The position numbers were made by a program, and so were the translations under genes. Positions 9,796-18,689 of a stretch of 39,027 nucleotides of DNA are shown here, piece after piece (position 1 is the stretch's first letter; every line of letters starts with the position of its first letter). The DNA is from Gammaproteobacteria bacterium (GTDB lineage: Bacteria; Pseudomonadota; Gammaproteobacteria; UBA4575), in the NCBI GenBank assembly GCA_028285655.1, contig JANQOT010000170.1:1-39027 (forward strand), in the 5' to 3' direction. The notes under the pieces were generated by a model, which did not search any database, was not told where the DNA came from, and was given only the letters and a program-made list of their open reading frames with translations.

Positions 9796-10119
9796 ATGTC
9801 CATATCGTTAACCGACAGTGCAGCCGATCGGGTGAAAACCTTTTTGCAAAAACGTGGCAAAGGGGTCGGAGTGCGTCTGGGAATTAAAACCACTGGATGT
9901 TCCGGTATGGCATATACCATCGAATTCGCAGACGATATTGAAGATACCGACGAAGTATTTGAAGACAAGGGCGTCAAAGTTATCGTCAATCCCAAAAGTC
10001 TGGTGTATCTGCAAGGCACCGAGCTGGATTTTGCCAAAGAAGGTTTAAACGAAGGATTTAAATTTAATAATCCTAATGAGAAAGAGAGATGCGGCTGTGG
10101 AGAGAGCTTCACTGTATGA
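9796..10119 (+). CDS. iscA: A-type Fe-S carrier protein IscA
   Basis: IscA is an A-type carrier that delivers Fe-S clusters (or iron) to apoproteins. The 107 residues contain the three conserved cysteines: C35 in [13 protein letters not shown], and C99 and C101 in the terminal [11 protein letters not shown]. The E-F-A-D-D segment after the first cysteine is typical of the IscA/ErpA family. Its position between iscU and hscB, rather than standing alone, favours IscA over ErpA. A 122-base gap without a gene separates it from hscB. Confidence 0.96.
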   Translation: MSISLTDSAADRVKTFLQKRGKGVGVRLGIKTTGCSGMAYTIEFADDIEDTDEVFEDKGVKVIVNPKSLVYLQGTELDFAKEGLNEGFKFNNPNEKERCGCGESFTV

Positions 10120-10241
10120 ACACTTCGGTCATTTGCTACAAGTTCTTTATTCTCTTATCGACCCTGACATTCCTGCAACCAGACTAGGTTCCATCGGGAA
10201 GCCCGTTTATTCTCCAAACCTGACGCATTACACCAATTACG

Positions 10242-10784
10242 ATGCAGTTTGATTTCACTCGAAACTATTTCGAGCTGTTTGACCTTGAACAGCGCTATGC
10301 AATCGACAGCGATAAACTTGCAGCTTGCTACCAGCAATTGCAATCGGAATATCATCCGGATCGTTTTGTAAATGCCGACGACCAGGACCGGCGACTTGCC
10401 ATTCAGGTGACGACATTTATTAACGAGGCGCACGATACATTACGCGATGAGCAGTCGCGCGCCCGTTATTTATTGCAGTTGCAGGGAATTCCGTTCGATT
10501 CGGATCAGGATACGACCCAGGATATGGAATTTCTGGTGGCGCAAATGGAATTGCGTGAACAAATCGATGAAGTGGACCAGCACCAGGAACCACTGGACCG
10601 TTTGGACGAATTGGCGAGCGAGGCACGTAAACAAAAAAATGATTTGGTTCAGACCTATCAGCAACAATATGCAGCCGAGGATTGGGAACAGGCAAAAGAA
10701 ACCGTGCTGAAGATGCAATTTTTTGCGCGCTTGCAGCAACAAATCAACACTAAACAGGAAATACTGGAAGACCAGTTATTGTAA
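10242..10784 (+). CDS. hscB: Co-chaperone HscB (J-domain)
   Basis: HscB is the dedicated J-protein that recruits cluster-loaded IscU to HscA and stimulates HscA ATPase activity. The 180 residues start MQFDFTRNYFELFDLEQRY. The J-domain HPD motif is at residues 38-40 (SEYHPDRFV). A C-terminal three-helix bundle with the DFLVAQMELRE-like segment (EFLVAQMELREQIDEV) binds IscU. Size and position immediately before hscA (three bases between stop and start) confirm the assignment. Confidence 0.97.
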   Translation: MQFDFTRNYFELFDLEQRYAIDSDKLAACYQQLQSEYHPDRFVNADDQDRRLAIQVTTFINEAHDTLRDEQSRARYLLQLQGIPFDSDQDTTQDMEFLVAQMELREQIDEVDQHQEPLDRLDELASEARKQKNDLVQTYQQQYAAEDWEQAKETVLKMQFFARLQQQINTKQEILEDQLL

Positions 10785-10787
10785 ATC

Positions 10788-12668
10788 ATGGCGTTACTGC
10801 AAATATCCGAACCCGGCATGTCGACCGCTCCCCATGAGCATCGTTTGGCCGTGGGGATCGATTTGGGAACCACCAACTCTCTGGTGGCGTCGGTACGCAG
10901 CGGTGTGGCGGAAGTGCTGGTGGATGAATCCGGTACGGCCTTGTTGCCGTCGGTTGTGCACTATTCTTCAGATCGTGATCCTCAGGTGGGGGCGCAGGCG
11001 CTGGAGCACACCGCGGCCGACCCGCTGAATACCATCGCATCTATCAAGCGCGTCATGGGCCGGTCGCGGCAGGAGATCGATTCCGCTAGCGAATACGTTC
11101 CGTTTCAATTCGAGCAGGACAATGCAAATGTCCCGCGAGTAAAAACCGCAGCCGGACCGCGTACTGCGGTGGAAATTTCCGCGGAAATTCTCGCAGCGCT
11201 GAAAGCGCGAGCCGAACAGTCTCTTGGCGGGGACTTGGTGGGCGCGGTAATTACCGTGCCGGCATACTTTGACGATTCACAGCGGCAGGCGACGAAAGAC
11301 GCGGCGACGCTGGCCGGTGTAAATGTGTTTCGTTTGCTCAACGAACCCACCGCGGCGGCGATTGCATACGGACTGGACCAGGGAGCCGAAGGAGTCATTG
11401 CGGTGTTCGACCTGGGTGGCGGAACATTTGATATCTCGATTCTGCGGTTACGCAAGGGCGTGTTTGAAGTGCTGGCCACGGGAGGTGATTCCGCGCTGGG
11501 CGGCGACGATTTTGACCAGGCGATTGCACAATGGTGGTTACAACAGTCCGGCCTGCAGGCAGCGAGCGATCACCAGCTTATGCGTTCGGTATTGACGGCG
11601 GCACGGCAAGCGAAAGAAGCACTAACCGCTGCCGACCAAACGACCATGCAAGTGGCGTTACCCGATGGCGACTCGGTGAAGCAGGTGTTGAGTCGCGAAC
11701 AATTTGACGGCCTGATCAAAGGCCTGGTAAAGAAAACCACTGTTGCATGCCGGCGGGCACTGCGCGACGCGGGCATCGAAAAAAGCGACGTAACTGAAGT
11801 CGTTATGGTAGGAGGTTCCACTCGAGTACCGCTGGTGCGAAAAGATGTGGAGACGTTTTTTGGCCGTAGTGCCCACACCGGTATCGATCCGGATCAAGTA
11901 GTGGCGATCGGTGCTGCGATCCAGGCGGATATCCTGGCCGGCAACAAATCCGGTGATGAAATGCTGCTGCTGGATGTCATTCCCCTGTCGCTGGGAATCG
12001 AAACCATGGGCGGGCTGATGGAAAAGATTATCGACCGCAACAGTACGATTCCGCTGGCGCGTGCGCAGGAATTTACGACCTACAAAGACGGTCAGTCCGC
12101 GATGCGCATCCACGTTTTGCAGGGTGAGCGCGAACTGGTATCGGATTGCAGATCCCTGGCGACGTTTGATTTGACTGGACTGCCGCCGTTGGTGGCCGGT
12201 GCCGCCAAGATTCGCGTGACCTTTCAGGTCGACGCCGACGGACTCCTGAATGTCGGTGCGCAGGAAGTGAATACGGGTGTGGCGGCCAGTATCGAAGTCA
12301 AACCCTCTTACGGGCTTACCGATAAGGAAATCGAGACCATGCTGCAGGATTCGATGGCACACGCCAAGGACGATATGGAAGCCAGAAGTTTACGCGAGCA
12401 GCAGGTAGAGGCGGATCGCGTCGTTGAAGCGATTAATGCCGCGCTGGAAAAAGACGGCCGGCAATTGTTGAACGCAGCCGAGCTGGCGCAAATCACCACA
12501 AGTCGAGACCAGTTAATCGATGTGCGCAACCAGGCCGGCGATCCGGACCAAATCAAGTCCGCGATCAAACAGCTGGAAACGATTAGCGAAGAATATGTTG
12601 CCCGCCGTATGAATGCCAGTGTACGCAGCATGATGCAAGGGCATAAGGTGGAAGAATTTCAACCATAG
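10788..12668 (+). CDS. hscA: Fe-S assembly chaperone HscA (Hsp70 family)
   Basis: HscA is a specialised Hsp70 that binds the LPPVK motif of IscU and promotes cluster transfer. The 626 residues begin [20 protein letters not shown], nearly the enteric HscA N-terminus, which fixes the ATG. Nucleotide-binding motifs are [12 protein letters not shown] (about 23-34), [15 protein letters not shown], and [15 protein letters not shown]. The substrate-binding domain starts near residue 400 with [16 protein letters not shown]. It begins three bases after hscB and ends ten bases before fdx. The DnaK-type acidic C-terminal tail is absent, as expected for HscA. Confidence 0.98.
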   Translation: MALLQISEPGMSTAPHEHRLAVGIDLGTTNSLVASVRSGVAEVLVDESGTALLPSVVHYSSDRDPQVGAQALEHTAADPLNTIASIKRVMGRSRQEIDSASEYVPFQFEQDNANVPRVKTAAGPRTAVEISAEILAALKARAEQSLGGDLVGAVITVPAYFDDSQRQATKDAATLAGVNVFRLLNEPTAAAIAYGLDQGAEGVIAVFDLGGGTFDISILRLRKGVFEVLATGGDSALGGDDFDQAIAQWWLQQSGLQAASDHQLMRSVLTAARQAKEALTAADQTTMQVALPDGDSVKQVLSREQFDGLIKGLVKKTTVACRRALRDAGIEKSDVTEVVMVGGSTRVPLVRKDVETFFGRSAHTGIDPDQVVAIGAAIQADILAGNKSGDEMLLLDVIPLSLGIETMGGLMEKIIDRNSTIPLARAQEFTTYKDGQSAMRIHVLQGERELVSDCRSLATFDLTGLPPLVAGAAKIRVTFQVDADGLLNVGAQEVNTGVAASIEVKPSYGLTDKEIETMLQDSMAHAKDDMEARSLREQQVEADRVVEAINAALEKDGRQLLNAAELAQITTSRDQLIDVRNQAGDPDQIKSAIKQLETISEEYVARRMNASVRSMMQGHKVEEFQP

Positions 12669-12678
12669 TGTAGTCACC

Positions 12679-13017
12679 ATGCCGACCATAACATTCTTAC
12701 CGCACCCAGAAATATGTCCGCAGGGCAAAACCGTCCAGGTCGACTCCGGCATCAGCGTATGCGATGCAGCGTTATCTAACGGCATCGCGATCGAGCATGC
12801 CTGCGAAAAATCCTGTGCCTGTACTACCTGCCATGTATATGTTCGCGAGGGTCTGGACTCGTTGCCGGAAGCCACCGAGACCGAGGAAGACTATCTCGAC
12901 AAGGCCTGGGGACTGGACCCCGATTCGCGGCTCAGTTGTCAGGCAATTGTCGGCGAAGAGGATTTGACCATTGAAATACCAAAGTACACGATTAATCTGG
13001 TATCCGAAAACCATTAA
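12679..13017 (+). CDS. fdx: [2Fe-2S] ferredoxin Fdx (isc type)
   Basis: This is the adrenodoxin-like ferredoxin of the isc operon, which supplies electrons for cluster assembly. The 112 residues contain cluster ligands C42, C48 and C51 in HACEKSCACTTCHVYVREG, and C87 in RLSCQAIV. An additional C46, also present in enteric Fdx, lies between them. The spacing excludes plant-type ferredoxins. It sits ten bases after hscA and 84 bases before iscX. Confidence 0.97.
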   Translation: MPTITFLPHPEICPQGKTVQVDSGISVCDAALSNGIAIEHACEKSCACTTCHVYVREGLDSLPEATETEEDYLDKAWGLDPDSRLSCQAIVGEEDLTIEIPKYTINLVSENH

Positions 13018-13101
13018 TCCGGAGCCATCGCCCTGCTTGTGTGGACACAGTTTTTCCGGCGTATTGTAAAAACGTTTTAAAGCCGTCAGAAGGAGGTATT
13101 T

Positions 13102-13302
13102 ATGGGTTTGAAGTGGACAGATTCTCTCGATATAGCGATTGAGTTGGACGAACAGCATCCCGATGTCAATCCGCAGTATGTTCGATTTACCGATTTGCAC
13201 GCCTGGGTTTGTGCGCTGGAAGAATTTGACGACGATCCGGAGCATTCCAACGAACGTATTCTGGAAGCCATTCAAATGGCGTGGCTAGACGAGCGCGACT
13301 AG
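13102..13302 (+). CDS. iscX: IscX (YfhJ) Fe-S assembly modulator
   Basis: IscX is a small acidic protein that binds IscS and iron and tunes the rate of cluster formation. The 66 residues match the family in length. The N-terminal [33 protein letters not shown] block and the terminal [14 protein letters not shown] are characteristic. AGGAGG about six bases before the ATG gives a strong ribosome site. It closes the isc operon. A 154-base gap with a new promoter separates it from ndk. Confidence 0.96.
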   Translation: MGLKWTDSLDIAIELDEQHPDVNPQYVRFTDLHAWVCALEEFDDDPEHSNERILEAIQMAWLDERD

Positions 13303-13373
13303 GCAGAAAATTTCCGTCTGAATCCCGATTTCAGTCATTTCGTCCAGGCCTTTAATTGAATTAAATTAAAGCG

Positions 13374-13402
13374 TTCACACGTAGCGATTATCCGAGTAAA
13401 AT
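13374..13402 (+). promoter_or_regulatory. Promoter of ndk
   Basis: TTCACA (13374-13379) and TAAAAT (13397-13402) each match the sigma-70 consensus at five of six positions, with a 17-base spacer. They lie 54 bases before the ndk ATG, in the only sizeable gap between iscX and ndk. It probably starts the ndk-rlmN-pilW-rodZ-hisS transcript. No operator is recognised. Confidence 0.55.
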
Positions 13403-13456
13403 CCGCCAATTGTATTATTTTATTCACAAATTTAACCAATTCAGGAGATAAGTTAC

Positions 13457-13885
13457 ATGGCAACGGAACGCACCCTTTCCATAATCAAACCAGATGCAGT
13501 GGAGAAAAATATTATTGGTGAAATTTACAATCGGTTCGAAAAGGCGGGTTTGAAAATTGTTGCTGCCAGAATGCTTCGGCTTACCAAGTTCAAGGCCAAG
13601 GAATTTTACGCGATTCACGAAGGCAAGCCGTTCTATGATGGTTTGGTAAAGTTCATGAGTTCCGGACCCATTATGGTTACGGTGCTGGAGGGAGAGGACG
13701 CGATTCAAAAGCATCGAGATATTATCGGCAATACCGACCCGCAAAAAGCGGCGCCAGGCACCATTCGATCAGACTTTGCAGAAGTGGTAGAGCGCAATGC
13801 CGTGCATGGATCGGATAGTCCGGAAACCGCCGCAACGGAAGTCGCATTCTTTTTCAGTCAGAGGCAAATTTGGCAGCACAAGTAA
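13457..13885 (+). CDS. ndk: Nucleoside diphosphate kinase
   Basis: Ndk equilibrates nucleoside di- and triphosphates by a ping-pong mechanism through a phosphohistidine. The 142 residues include the ATP-binding lysine K11 in [11 protein letters not shown] and the catalytic H117 in [12 protein letters not shown]. Other family residues are R87 in [12 protein letters not shown] and the RSDFAE segment. AGGAGA lies upstream of the ATG. Its last 16 bases overlap the TTG start proposed for rlmN. Adjacency of ndk and rlmN is common in gammaproteobacteria. Confidence 0.98.
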   Translation: MATERTLSIIKPDAVEKNIIGEIYNRFEKAGLKIVAARMLRLTKFKAKEFYAIHEGKPFYDGLVKFMSSGPIMVTVLEGEDAIQKHRDIIGNTDPQKAAPGTIRSDFAEVVERNAVHGSDSPETAATEVAFFFSQRQIWQHK

Positions 13886-15021
13886 CATCATCGAATGCCC
13901 CGGCAAACTTGTTCGGGTGTGAGCGTACCAGGCTGGAGCAGTATTTTATGCAGCGTGGCGAAAACAAATTTCGTGCGCAGCAATGGTTTCAATGGGTGTA
14001 CCAACGAGGAATTACCGACATTGATGCCATGACTGATTTGAGTCTTTCTTTGCGCTCATCGTTACGTGCAGATACAGAATTAGCTTTGCCGGTAATCGAA
14101 TCGGAAAACATCTCGCGCGACGGTACTATTAAATGGTTATTGCGGGTCGACGACGGCAACGCAATTGAAACGGTATATATTCCGGAAAAATCTCGCGGCA
14201 CTTTATGTATATCGTCGCAAGTAGGTTGCGCACTGGATTGCACTTTTTGCGCAACCGCCAGACAGGGATTTAATCGCAATTTAACGGCAGCGGAAATTAT
14301 CGGCCAGGTATGGATCGCAGATCAGCGCTTGCGCGCGATGGGCAAAAGTAAACATGCCATCACGAATGTGGTGTTTATGGGTATGGGAGAGCCGTTGCTG
14401 AATTTTAACAACGTTGTTTCGGTTATCGATATTTTACTGGATGATTTTGCGTACGGACTAGGCAAGCGAAAAGTAACCGTAAGCACATCCGGTGTCGTCC
14501 CAAAAATTGACACGCTTTCACAAACCGTTGATGTAAGTCTGGCGATATCGCTGCATGCACCTAATAATGAACTGCGTAATGAGCTGGTACCGCTGAACAG
14601 AAAATTTCCTATCGAAGAATTATTGGCTGCGTGCAAGCGTTATCTTAGTCAAAAACATCGGCGGGAAAGCATCACGTTTGAATATGTGATGCTGGATAAA
14701 GTAAACGATAGCATCGATCACGCAAAGCAACTATGTGCATTGTTAACTAATGTGCGCGCCAAAGTTAACTTAATCCCGTTTAATCCATTTGCAAATTCCG
14801 GCTACCGGCGCTCGAGTCAGCAAGCGATCGACCAATTCAGCGAGGTGCTTATGCAGGGGGGTTTAACAGTGATTACCCGCAGACCCCGAGGTGAGGATAT
14901 TGCCGCTGCTTGCGGCCAATTAGCCGGTAAAGTAGTGGATAAGGCGCACCGCGACAGCCATTATGTTAGATTATACGAGCGATCTATGTTGAGCAGGAGG
15001 ATTGCAACAACATGCGCATAG
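13870..15021 (+). CDS. rlmN: 23S rRNA (A2503-C2) / tRNA (A37-C2) methyltransferase RlmN
   Basis: RlmN is a radical-SAM enzyme that methylates C2 of A2503 in 23S rRNA and of A37 in some tRNAs. The [4Fe-4S] ligands are the C120-x3-C124-x2-C127 motif in [18 protein letters not shown]. The cysteine that forms the methyl-carrying intermediate lies near residue 351 in [10 protein letters not shown]. The 383 residues are normal. The TTG start overlaps ndk by 16 bases and has AGAGG at a suitable distance. The next in-frame ATG would remove part of the conserved N-terminal helical domain, so the TTG is preferred. Its 3' end overlaps pilW by ten bases. Confidence 0.95.
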   Translation: MAAQVTSSNAPANLFGCERTRLEQYFMQRGENKFRAQQWFQWVYQRGITDIDAMTDLSLSLRSSLRADTELALPVIESENISRDGTIKWLLRVDDGNAIETVYIPEKSRGTLCISSQVGCALDCTFCATARQGFNRNLTAAEIIGQVWIADQRLRAMGKSKHAITNVVFMGMGEPLLNFNNVVSVIDILLDDFAYGLGKRKVTVSTSGVVPKIDTLSQTVDVSLAISLHAPNNELRNELVPLNRKFPIEELLAACKRYLSQKHRRESITFEYVMLDKVNDSIDHAKQLCALLTNVRAKVNLIPFNPFANSGYRRSSQQAIDQFSEVLMQGGLTVITRRPRGEDIAAACGQLAGKVVDKAHRDSHYVRLYERSMLSRRIATTCA

Positions 15022-15779
15022 GGTTTTTAACGATTATTTGTGTATTTTTGGGCGCCTGTGCGGTCCAGCCGACCACGGCGCCGACCACAACAACCGGCAA
15101 TACAGCGAATACCAACAACCAGCGAGCGGCTGCGCTGAACGTGGAGCTAGGCGCCAGATATATCGCCAACGGCGAATACCAGTTGGCCAACGATAAACTG
15201 TTAAAGGCGATGAAACAGGATCCCAGATCTTCATCTGCACGCTGGACTTATGCATTGCTGCAGGAGCGCCTGGGTCAGGCGGATGTAGCCGATAAGTACT
15301 TCAAATCCGCATTGTCGATTAATTCGAATGATTCGCGCGGGCGCAACAACTACGGTGCGTTCTTGTGTAAACAGGGCCGGTATCTGGAAGCGGATAAACA
15401 GTTTCAAAAAGCATTGGCAGATCCGCTATACAAAACACGCGCATCCGGCAACCTGAATGCCGGTGTTTGTGCAATGGAGATTCCTGATTACAATTTGGCA
15501 AAAAATTATTTTACGGAAGTATTGAAATTACAGCCCGCGAATCGGGTTGCGCTGTATCAAATGGCGAAGCTGCATTTTCTGCAGAATGATTATGCCGGTG
15601 CTCAAAGTTATATTCGCGACTTTGAACAGATTTCCGAACATACTGCAGAGTCTCTTTGGCTGGCCTATCGTGCCGAACGCCAATTGGGAAATGTACGCAG
15701 CGCGAATTCGTACGCCAAGCTTTTAACGAATTCATTTCCCAAATCCAATGAAGCTGCGCAGCTGGCAAGAATAAACTGA
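15012..15779 (+). CDS. pilW: Type IV pilus biogenesis/stability lipoprotein PilW (PilF)
   Basis: PilW (PilF in pseudomonads) is a TPR lipoprotein pilotin needed for outer-membrane assembly of the type IV pilus secretin PilQ. The signal peptide [16 protein letters not shown] ends in a lipobox with C16 as the lipidated residue. About six TPR-like repeats follow (for example ARYIANGEYQLANDKLLKAMKQDP and NYGAFLCKQGRYLEADKQFQKAL). The 255 residues match the family. The position between rlmN and rodZ matches the pseudomonad order. It overlaps rlmN by ten bases, and its stop codon overlaps the rodZ start (TGATG). No other pilus gene is in the window. Confidence 0.92.
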   Translation: MRIGFLTIICVFLGACAVQPTTAPTTTTGNTANTNNQRAAALNVELGARYIANGEYQLANDKLLKAMKQDPRSSSARWTYALLQERLGQADVADKYFKSALSINSNDSRGRNNYGAFLCKQGRYLEADKQFQKALADPLYKTRASGNLNAGVCAMEIPDYNLAKNYFTEVLKLQPANRVALYQMAKLHFLQNDYAGAQSYIRDFEQISEHTAESLWLAYRAERQLGNVRSANSYAKLLTNSFPKSNEAAQLARIN

Positions 15780-16705
15780 TGAGTACAGATAATCACACAG
15801 AAACGGAAGACGGCGTAAGGTTTGGAGAAACTTTGCGGGATGCGCGCGAACAGGCTTCTTACAGTCTTGCATATGTTACGTCTCAAACGCATTTAAAAGC
15901 CGAGATTATTGAGGCGCTGGAACAGGAAAATTTTGGTGAATTATCCGGAGACGTATTTATTCGTGGATATATTCGAACCTACACCAAGTTGCTGGAACTT
16001 GATCCGGAACCACTAATAGCCGCGTACGAAAAATCCAAGCCGGCAAAACCGCAAGAACCTGCCGTAGCGGTCGCGCAACCTAGAAAAAAACGTCGCTCCA
16101 TGGGTGTGGATCCCGTCGTTATATGGAGTACGGCGGCAGTCGTGATCATTTCGGTTGGGTTGCTGATTTCGTGGTGGACGCACGAGAGCGTCGAAGCACC
16201 GGTACAACTTGCTGAAGTCGCCGATACGTTTGAAGATCCGTTGCCGCTGGAAGAAAACGTCGGTGACCGTGAAGCGATAGCGGATCATCAAGTAGGGTTG
16301 GGAGACATCAGTCCCGAAATCGATACCTCATTGCAAACACCAAGTGTTATTTCTGAACCAGTTTCGCAGCCGGAACCGGCCGAACAAATCGTTCAACGGG
16401 CGCGAGTAGAAGAGTTAGCGATAGAAGCACCCTTAAGCGGTGGTAATGTAGATAAAGTTCGTATCATTGTCCGGTATAAGGAAGAGAGCTGGACAGAAAT
16501 TTTCGATGCGCGCAAACGTCGTTTATTACATGGGCTAATTCAGCCGGGAGCAGTACGAATTATTTCGGGGCAGGCTCCGTTAAACGTATTTTTAGGCAAC
16601 TCGCCGGGCGTCGAATTGGAAATTAACGGCAAACCATTTGATCATAGTCCTTACGTGCGACGTAACAATACGGCGCGTTTTCTCATCGACGATATAAGTT
16701 CATAA
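15779..16705 (+). CDS. rodZ: Cytoskeleton protein RodZ
   Basis: RodZ is a bitopic inner-membrane protein that links MreB to the cell-wall elongation machinery. The 308 residues comprise an N-terminal helix-turn-helix domain (about 14-80, FGETLRDAREQASYSLAYVTSQ), a basic stretch KKRRS, one transmembrane helix at about 112-133, a proline/acid-rich periplasmic linker, and a C-terminal beta domain of the DUF4115 type (about 228-300). The start overlaps the pilW stop by one base. hisS follows 24 bases downstream. In Escherichia coli and pseudomonads ispG lies in that position, and it is missing here. Confidence 0.94.
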   Translation: MSTDNHTETEDGVRFGETLRDAREQASYSLAYVTSQTHLKAEIIEALEQENFGELSGDVFIRGYIRTYTKLLELDPEPLIAAYEKSKPAKPQEPAVAVAQPRKKRRSMGVDPVVIWSTAAVVIISVGLLISWWTHESVEAPVQLAEVADTFEDPLPLEENVGDREAIADHQVGLGDISPEIDTSLQTPSVISEPVSQPEPAEQIVQRARVEELAIEAPLSGGNVDKVRIIVRYKEESWTEIFDARKRRLLHGLIQPGAVRIISGQAPLNVFLGNSPGVELEINGKPFDHSPYVRRNNTARFLIDDISS

Positions 16706-16729
16706 GCGTCAACTCAGACGGCTGCTTGC

Positions 16730-18001
16730 ATGGGTAACAACATCCAATCGATTCGAGGGATGCATGATTTTGCGCCCGCAGAAGCGCAAACCATGCGCAT
16801 GCTGGAAACGAAGTTGATTCGAGTATTAAACAGCTATGCGTATCAGGAGATACGAACGCCCGTTGTTGAAAAGCTGGATTTGTTCAAGCGTTCAATCGGT
16901 GAAGTCACCGATATTGTGGAAAAAGAAATGTATGCGTTTGAAGACCGCGGCGGCGATTGGCTGGCACTGCGTCCGGAGGGAACCGCCAGCACAGTGCGCG
17001 CGGGTATTCAAAACGGCTGGCTGCACAATCAGCAGCCTCGCTACTGGTATCTGGGGCCCTACTTTCGTCGCGAGCGTCCGCAAAAAGGCCGCTATCGCCA
17101 GTTTCATCAATTAGGTGTGGAAACCTTTGGTTTGGCGGGACCGGATATCGACGCAGAACTTATCTTGATTTCGCAACGATTCTGGCAAGTGCTGGGACTG
17201 CCCCGGCATTGCTTGCAACTGCAACTAAACAGCCTGGGTGATGCCGATGCCCGCGCCCGGCATCGACACGATCTGGTCGATTTTCTCAGCCAACACGAAA
17301 CCGGGCTGGATGAGGACGCACGTAAACGGTTGCATACTAATCCTTTACGGGTGCTGGATAGTAAAAATCCACAAGTGCAGGACATTACCGCACAGGCGCC
17401 GGTACTGCTGGATTATCTGGGTGAGCAGGAGCAAGAGCATTTTGCGGCTTTGCAGGCAAGTCTGGATACATTGCACATTTCCTATCAAATTAATCCGCGG
17501 CTGGTGAGAGGGTTAGACTATTACAACCGTACGGTATTTGAATGGGTATCGACTGAACTGGGTGCACAGGGAACGGTTTGTGCCGGCGGGCGCTACGATC
17601 AATTAGTCGAACAAATGGGCGGTCGAGCGACCCCCGCGGCCGGATTTGCAGTCGGTTTGGAGCGTTTACACAGTCTGGCCGAAAAAAATCTTCTAACCGA
17701 AATCAAGGTAATCGATATTTATCTGGTTGCGCTGGGTGATAACGCCGTCGCTTACACTATGGAGTTGGCAGAGCAAATTCGAACAGAGTTACCCAACTTG
17801 GCTATTCAGATGAACTGTGGTGGTGGTAGTATCAAGTCCCAAATGAAGCGGGCCGACCGTTGTGGTGCGCGTCTGGCCCTGATCGCAGGCGACGACGAAG
17901 TCGCACAGCAGCAGATTACCATTAAAGATTTACTTGGTGATCAACCGCAGCGTACGGTGTCGAAAGATGCGCTAGTCGAACTGCTGAAAGTGGAAAACTA
18001 A
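16730..18001 (+). CDS. hisS: Histidine--tRNA ligase
   Basis: HisRS is a class II aminoacyl-tRNA synthetase that charges tRNA-His. The 423 residues are typical. The N-terminal IQSIRGMHDFAPAEA and motif 2 (YFRRERPQKGRYRQFHQLGVE) are visible. The two histidine-specific signatures are GLDYYNRTVFEW and CAGGRYDQLVEQMGG, and motif 3 is in AAGFAVGLERLH. The C-terminal anticodon-binding domain contains GGGSIKSQMKRADRCGA. It is in an operon with yfgM, which starts 13 bases later. Confidence 0.98.
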   Translation: MGNNIQSIRGMHDFAPAEAQTMRMLETKLIRVLNSYAYQEIRTPVVEKLDLFKRSIGEVTDIVEKEMYAFEDRGGDWLALRPEGTASTVRAGIQNGWLHNQQPRYWYLGPYFRRERPQKGRYRQFHQLGVETFGLAGPDIDAELILISQRFWQVLGLPRHCLQLQLNSLGDADARARHRHDLVDFLSQHETGLDEDARKRLHTNPLRVLDSKNPQVQDITAQAPVLLDYLGEQEQEHFAALQASLDTLHISYQINPRLVRGLDYYNRTVFEWVSTELGAQGTVCAGGRYDQLVEQMGGRATPAAGFAVGLERLHSLAEKNLLTEIKVIDIYLVALGDNAVAYTMELAEQIRTELPNLAIQMNCGGGSIKSQMKRADRCGARLALIAGDDEVAQQQITIKDLLGDQPQRTVSKDALVELLKVEN

Positions 18002-18014
18002 GGAGAAATAACCG

Positions 18015-18650
18015 GTGGCTGAGTACGAAACAGAAGAACAACAAGTAAAAGCCATTAAAGACTGGTGGAAAGAAAACGGTCGTTCGGTGGTTGCCGGAGT
18101 CGTAATCGGCGTCGCCGGGTTGGTCGGATGGAAAGGCTGGGATGCTTACCAGGAACAACAATCGCTGGCGGCATCCGACCGCTATCAGGCGATGCGTTCG
18201 TCTATTTTGGCGCAAAACATTGAAGCAGTCGTTCAGCAGGCGGGAGAGCTGAAAAATAATTACAGTTCCACTCCGTATGCGTCGCTGGGTGCATTGCTAT
18301 TAGCCAAAGCCCATGCGGAAAAAGGGGAGCAGGCAGCAGTGGTGGAAAACCTGCAGTGGGTAATCGATAACGGCAAGCAGGAAACACTGCAAGAAATCGC
18401 CAGGCTGCGTCTGGCGCGGGTTTACATCGCACAAAATGAACTGGACCAGGCACAAAGTCTGATCGATCAGGACTACCCGCTGGCATACCGGTCTTTACTG
18501 GCTGAAATTCGCGGAGATTTGCTGGCTCGTCGCGGAGATCTGGCGGCGGCACGCAGTGCCTACGATGAAGCGATCGCAGCGGCAGGCGAAGAGGATGTGG
18601 TCTACCTGCGTATGAAGCGGGATAATCTGGGCGTGACCGGAAAGTCTTAA
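18015..18650 (+). CDS. yfgM: Periplasmic TPR protein YfgM (SecYEG/PpiD-associated)
   Basis: YfgM is a membrane-anchored TPR protein that, with PpiD, associates with the Sec translocon and helps hand exported proteins to periplasmic chaperones. The start is GTG with AAGGAGA upstream. The 211 residues have a cytosolic N-terminus (YETEEQQVKAIKDWWKENG), one transmembrane helix at about 23-39, and a periplasmic TPR-like region with the motifs GALLLAKAHAEKGE and RGDLLARRGDLAAARSAYDEAI. The context hisS-yfgM-bamB is conserved in gammaproteobacteria and supports the name. Confidence 0.93.
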   Translation: MAEYETEEQQVKAIKDWWKENGRSVVAGVVIGVAGLVGWKGWDAYQEQQSLAASDRYQAMRSSILAQNIEAVVQQAGELKNNYSSTPYASLGALLLAKAHAEKGEQAAVVENLQWVIDNGKQETLQEIARLRLARVYIAQNELDQAQSLIDQDYPLAYRSLLAEIRGDLLARRGDLAAARSAYDEAIAAAGEEDVVYLRMKRDNLGVTGKS

Positions 18651-18689
18651 AAATAAAATTCAGTTAGCGACTAAGTAATATAGCAGCGC

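Noticed and set aside
11658-12362. 234-residue minus-strand ORF inside hscA
   Set aside because: It is a shadow of hscA codon bias on the opposite strand; low-complexity basic composition and no recognisable domain.
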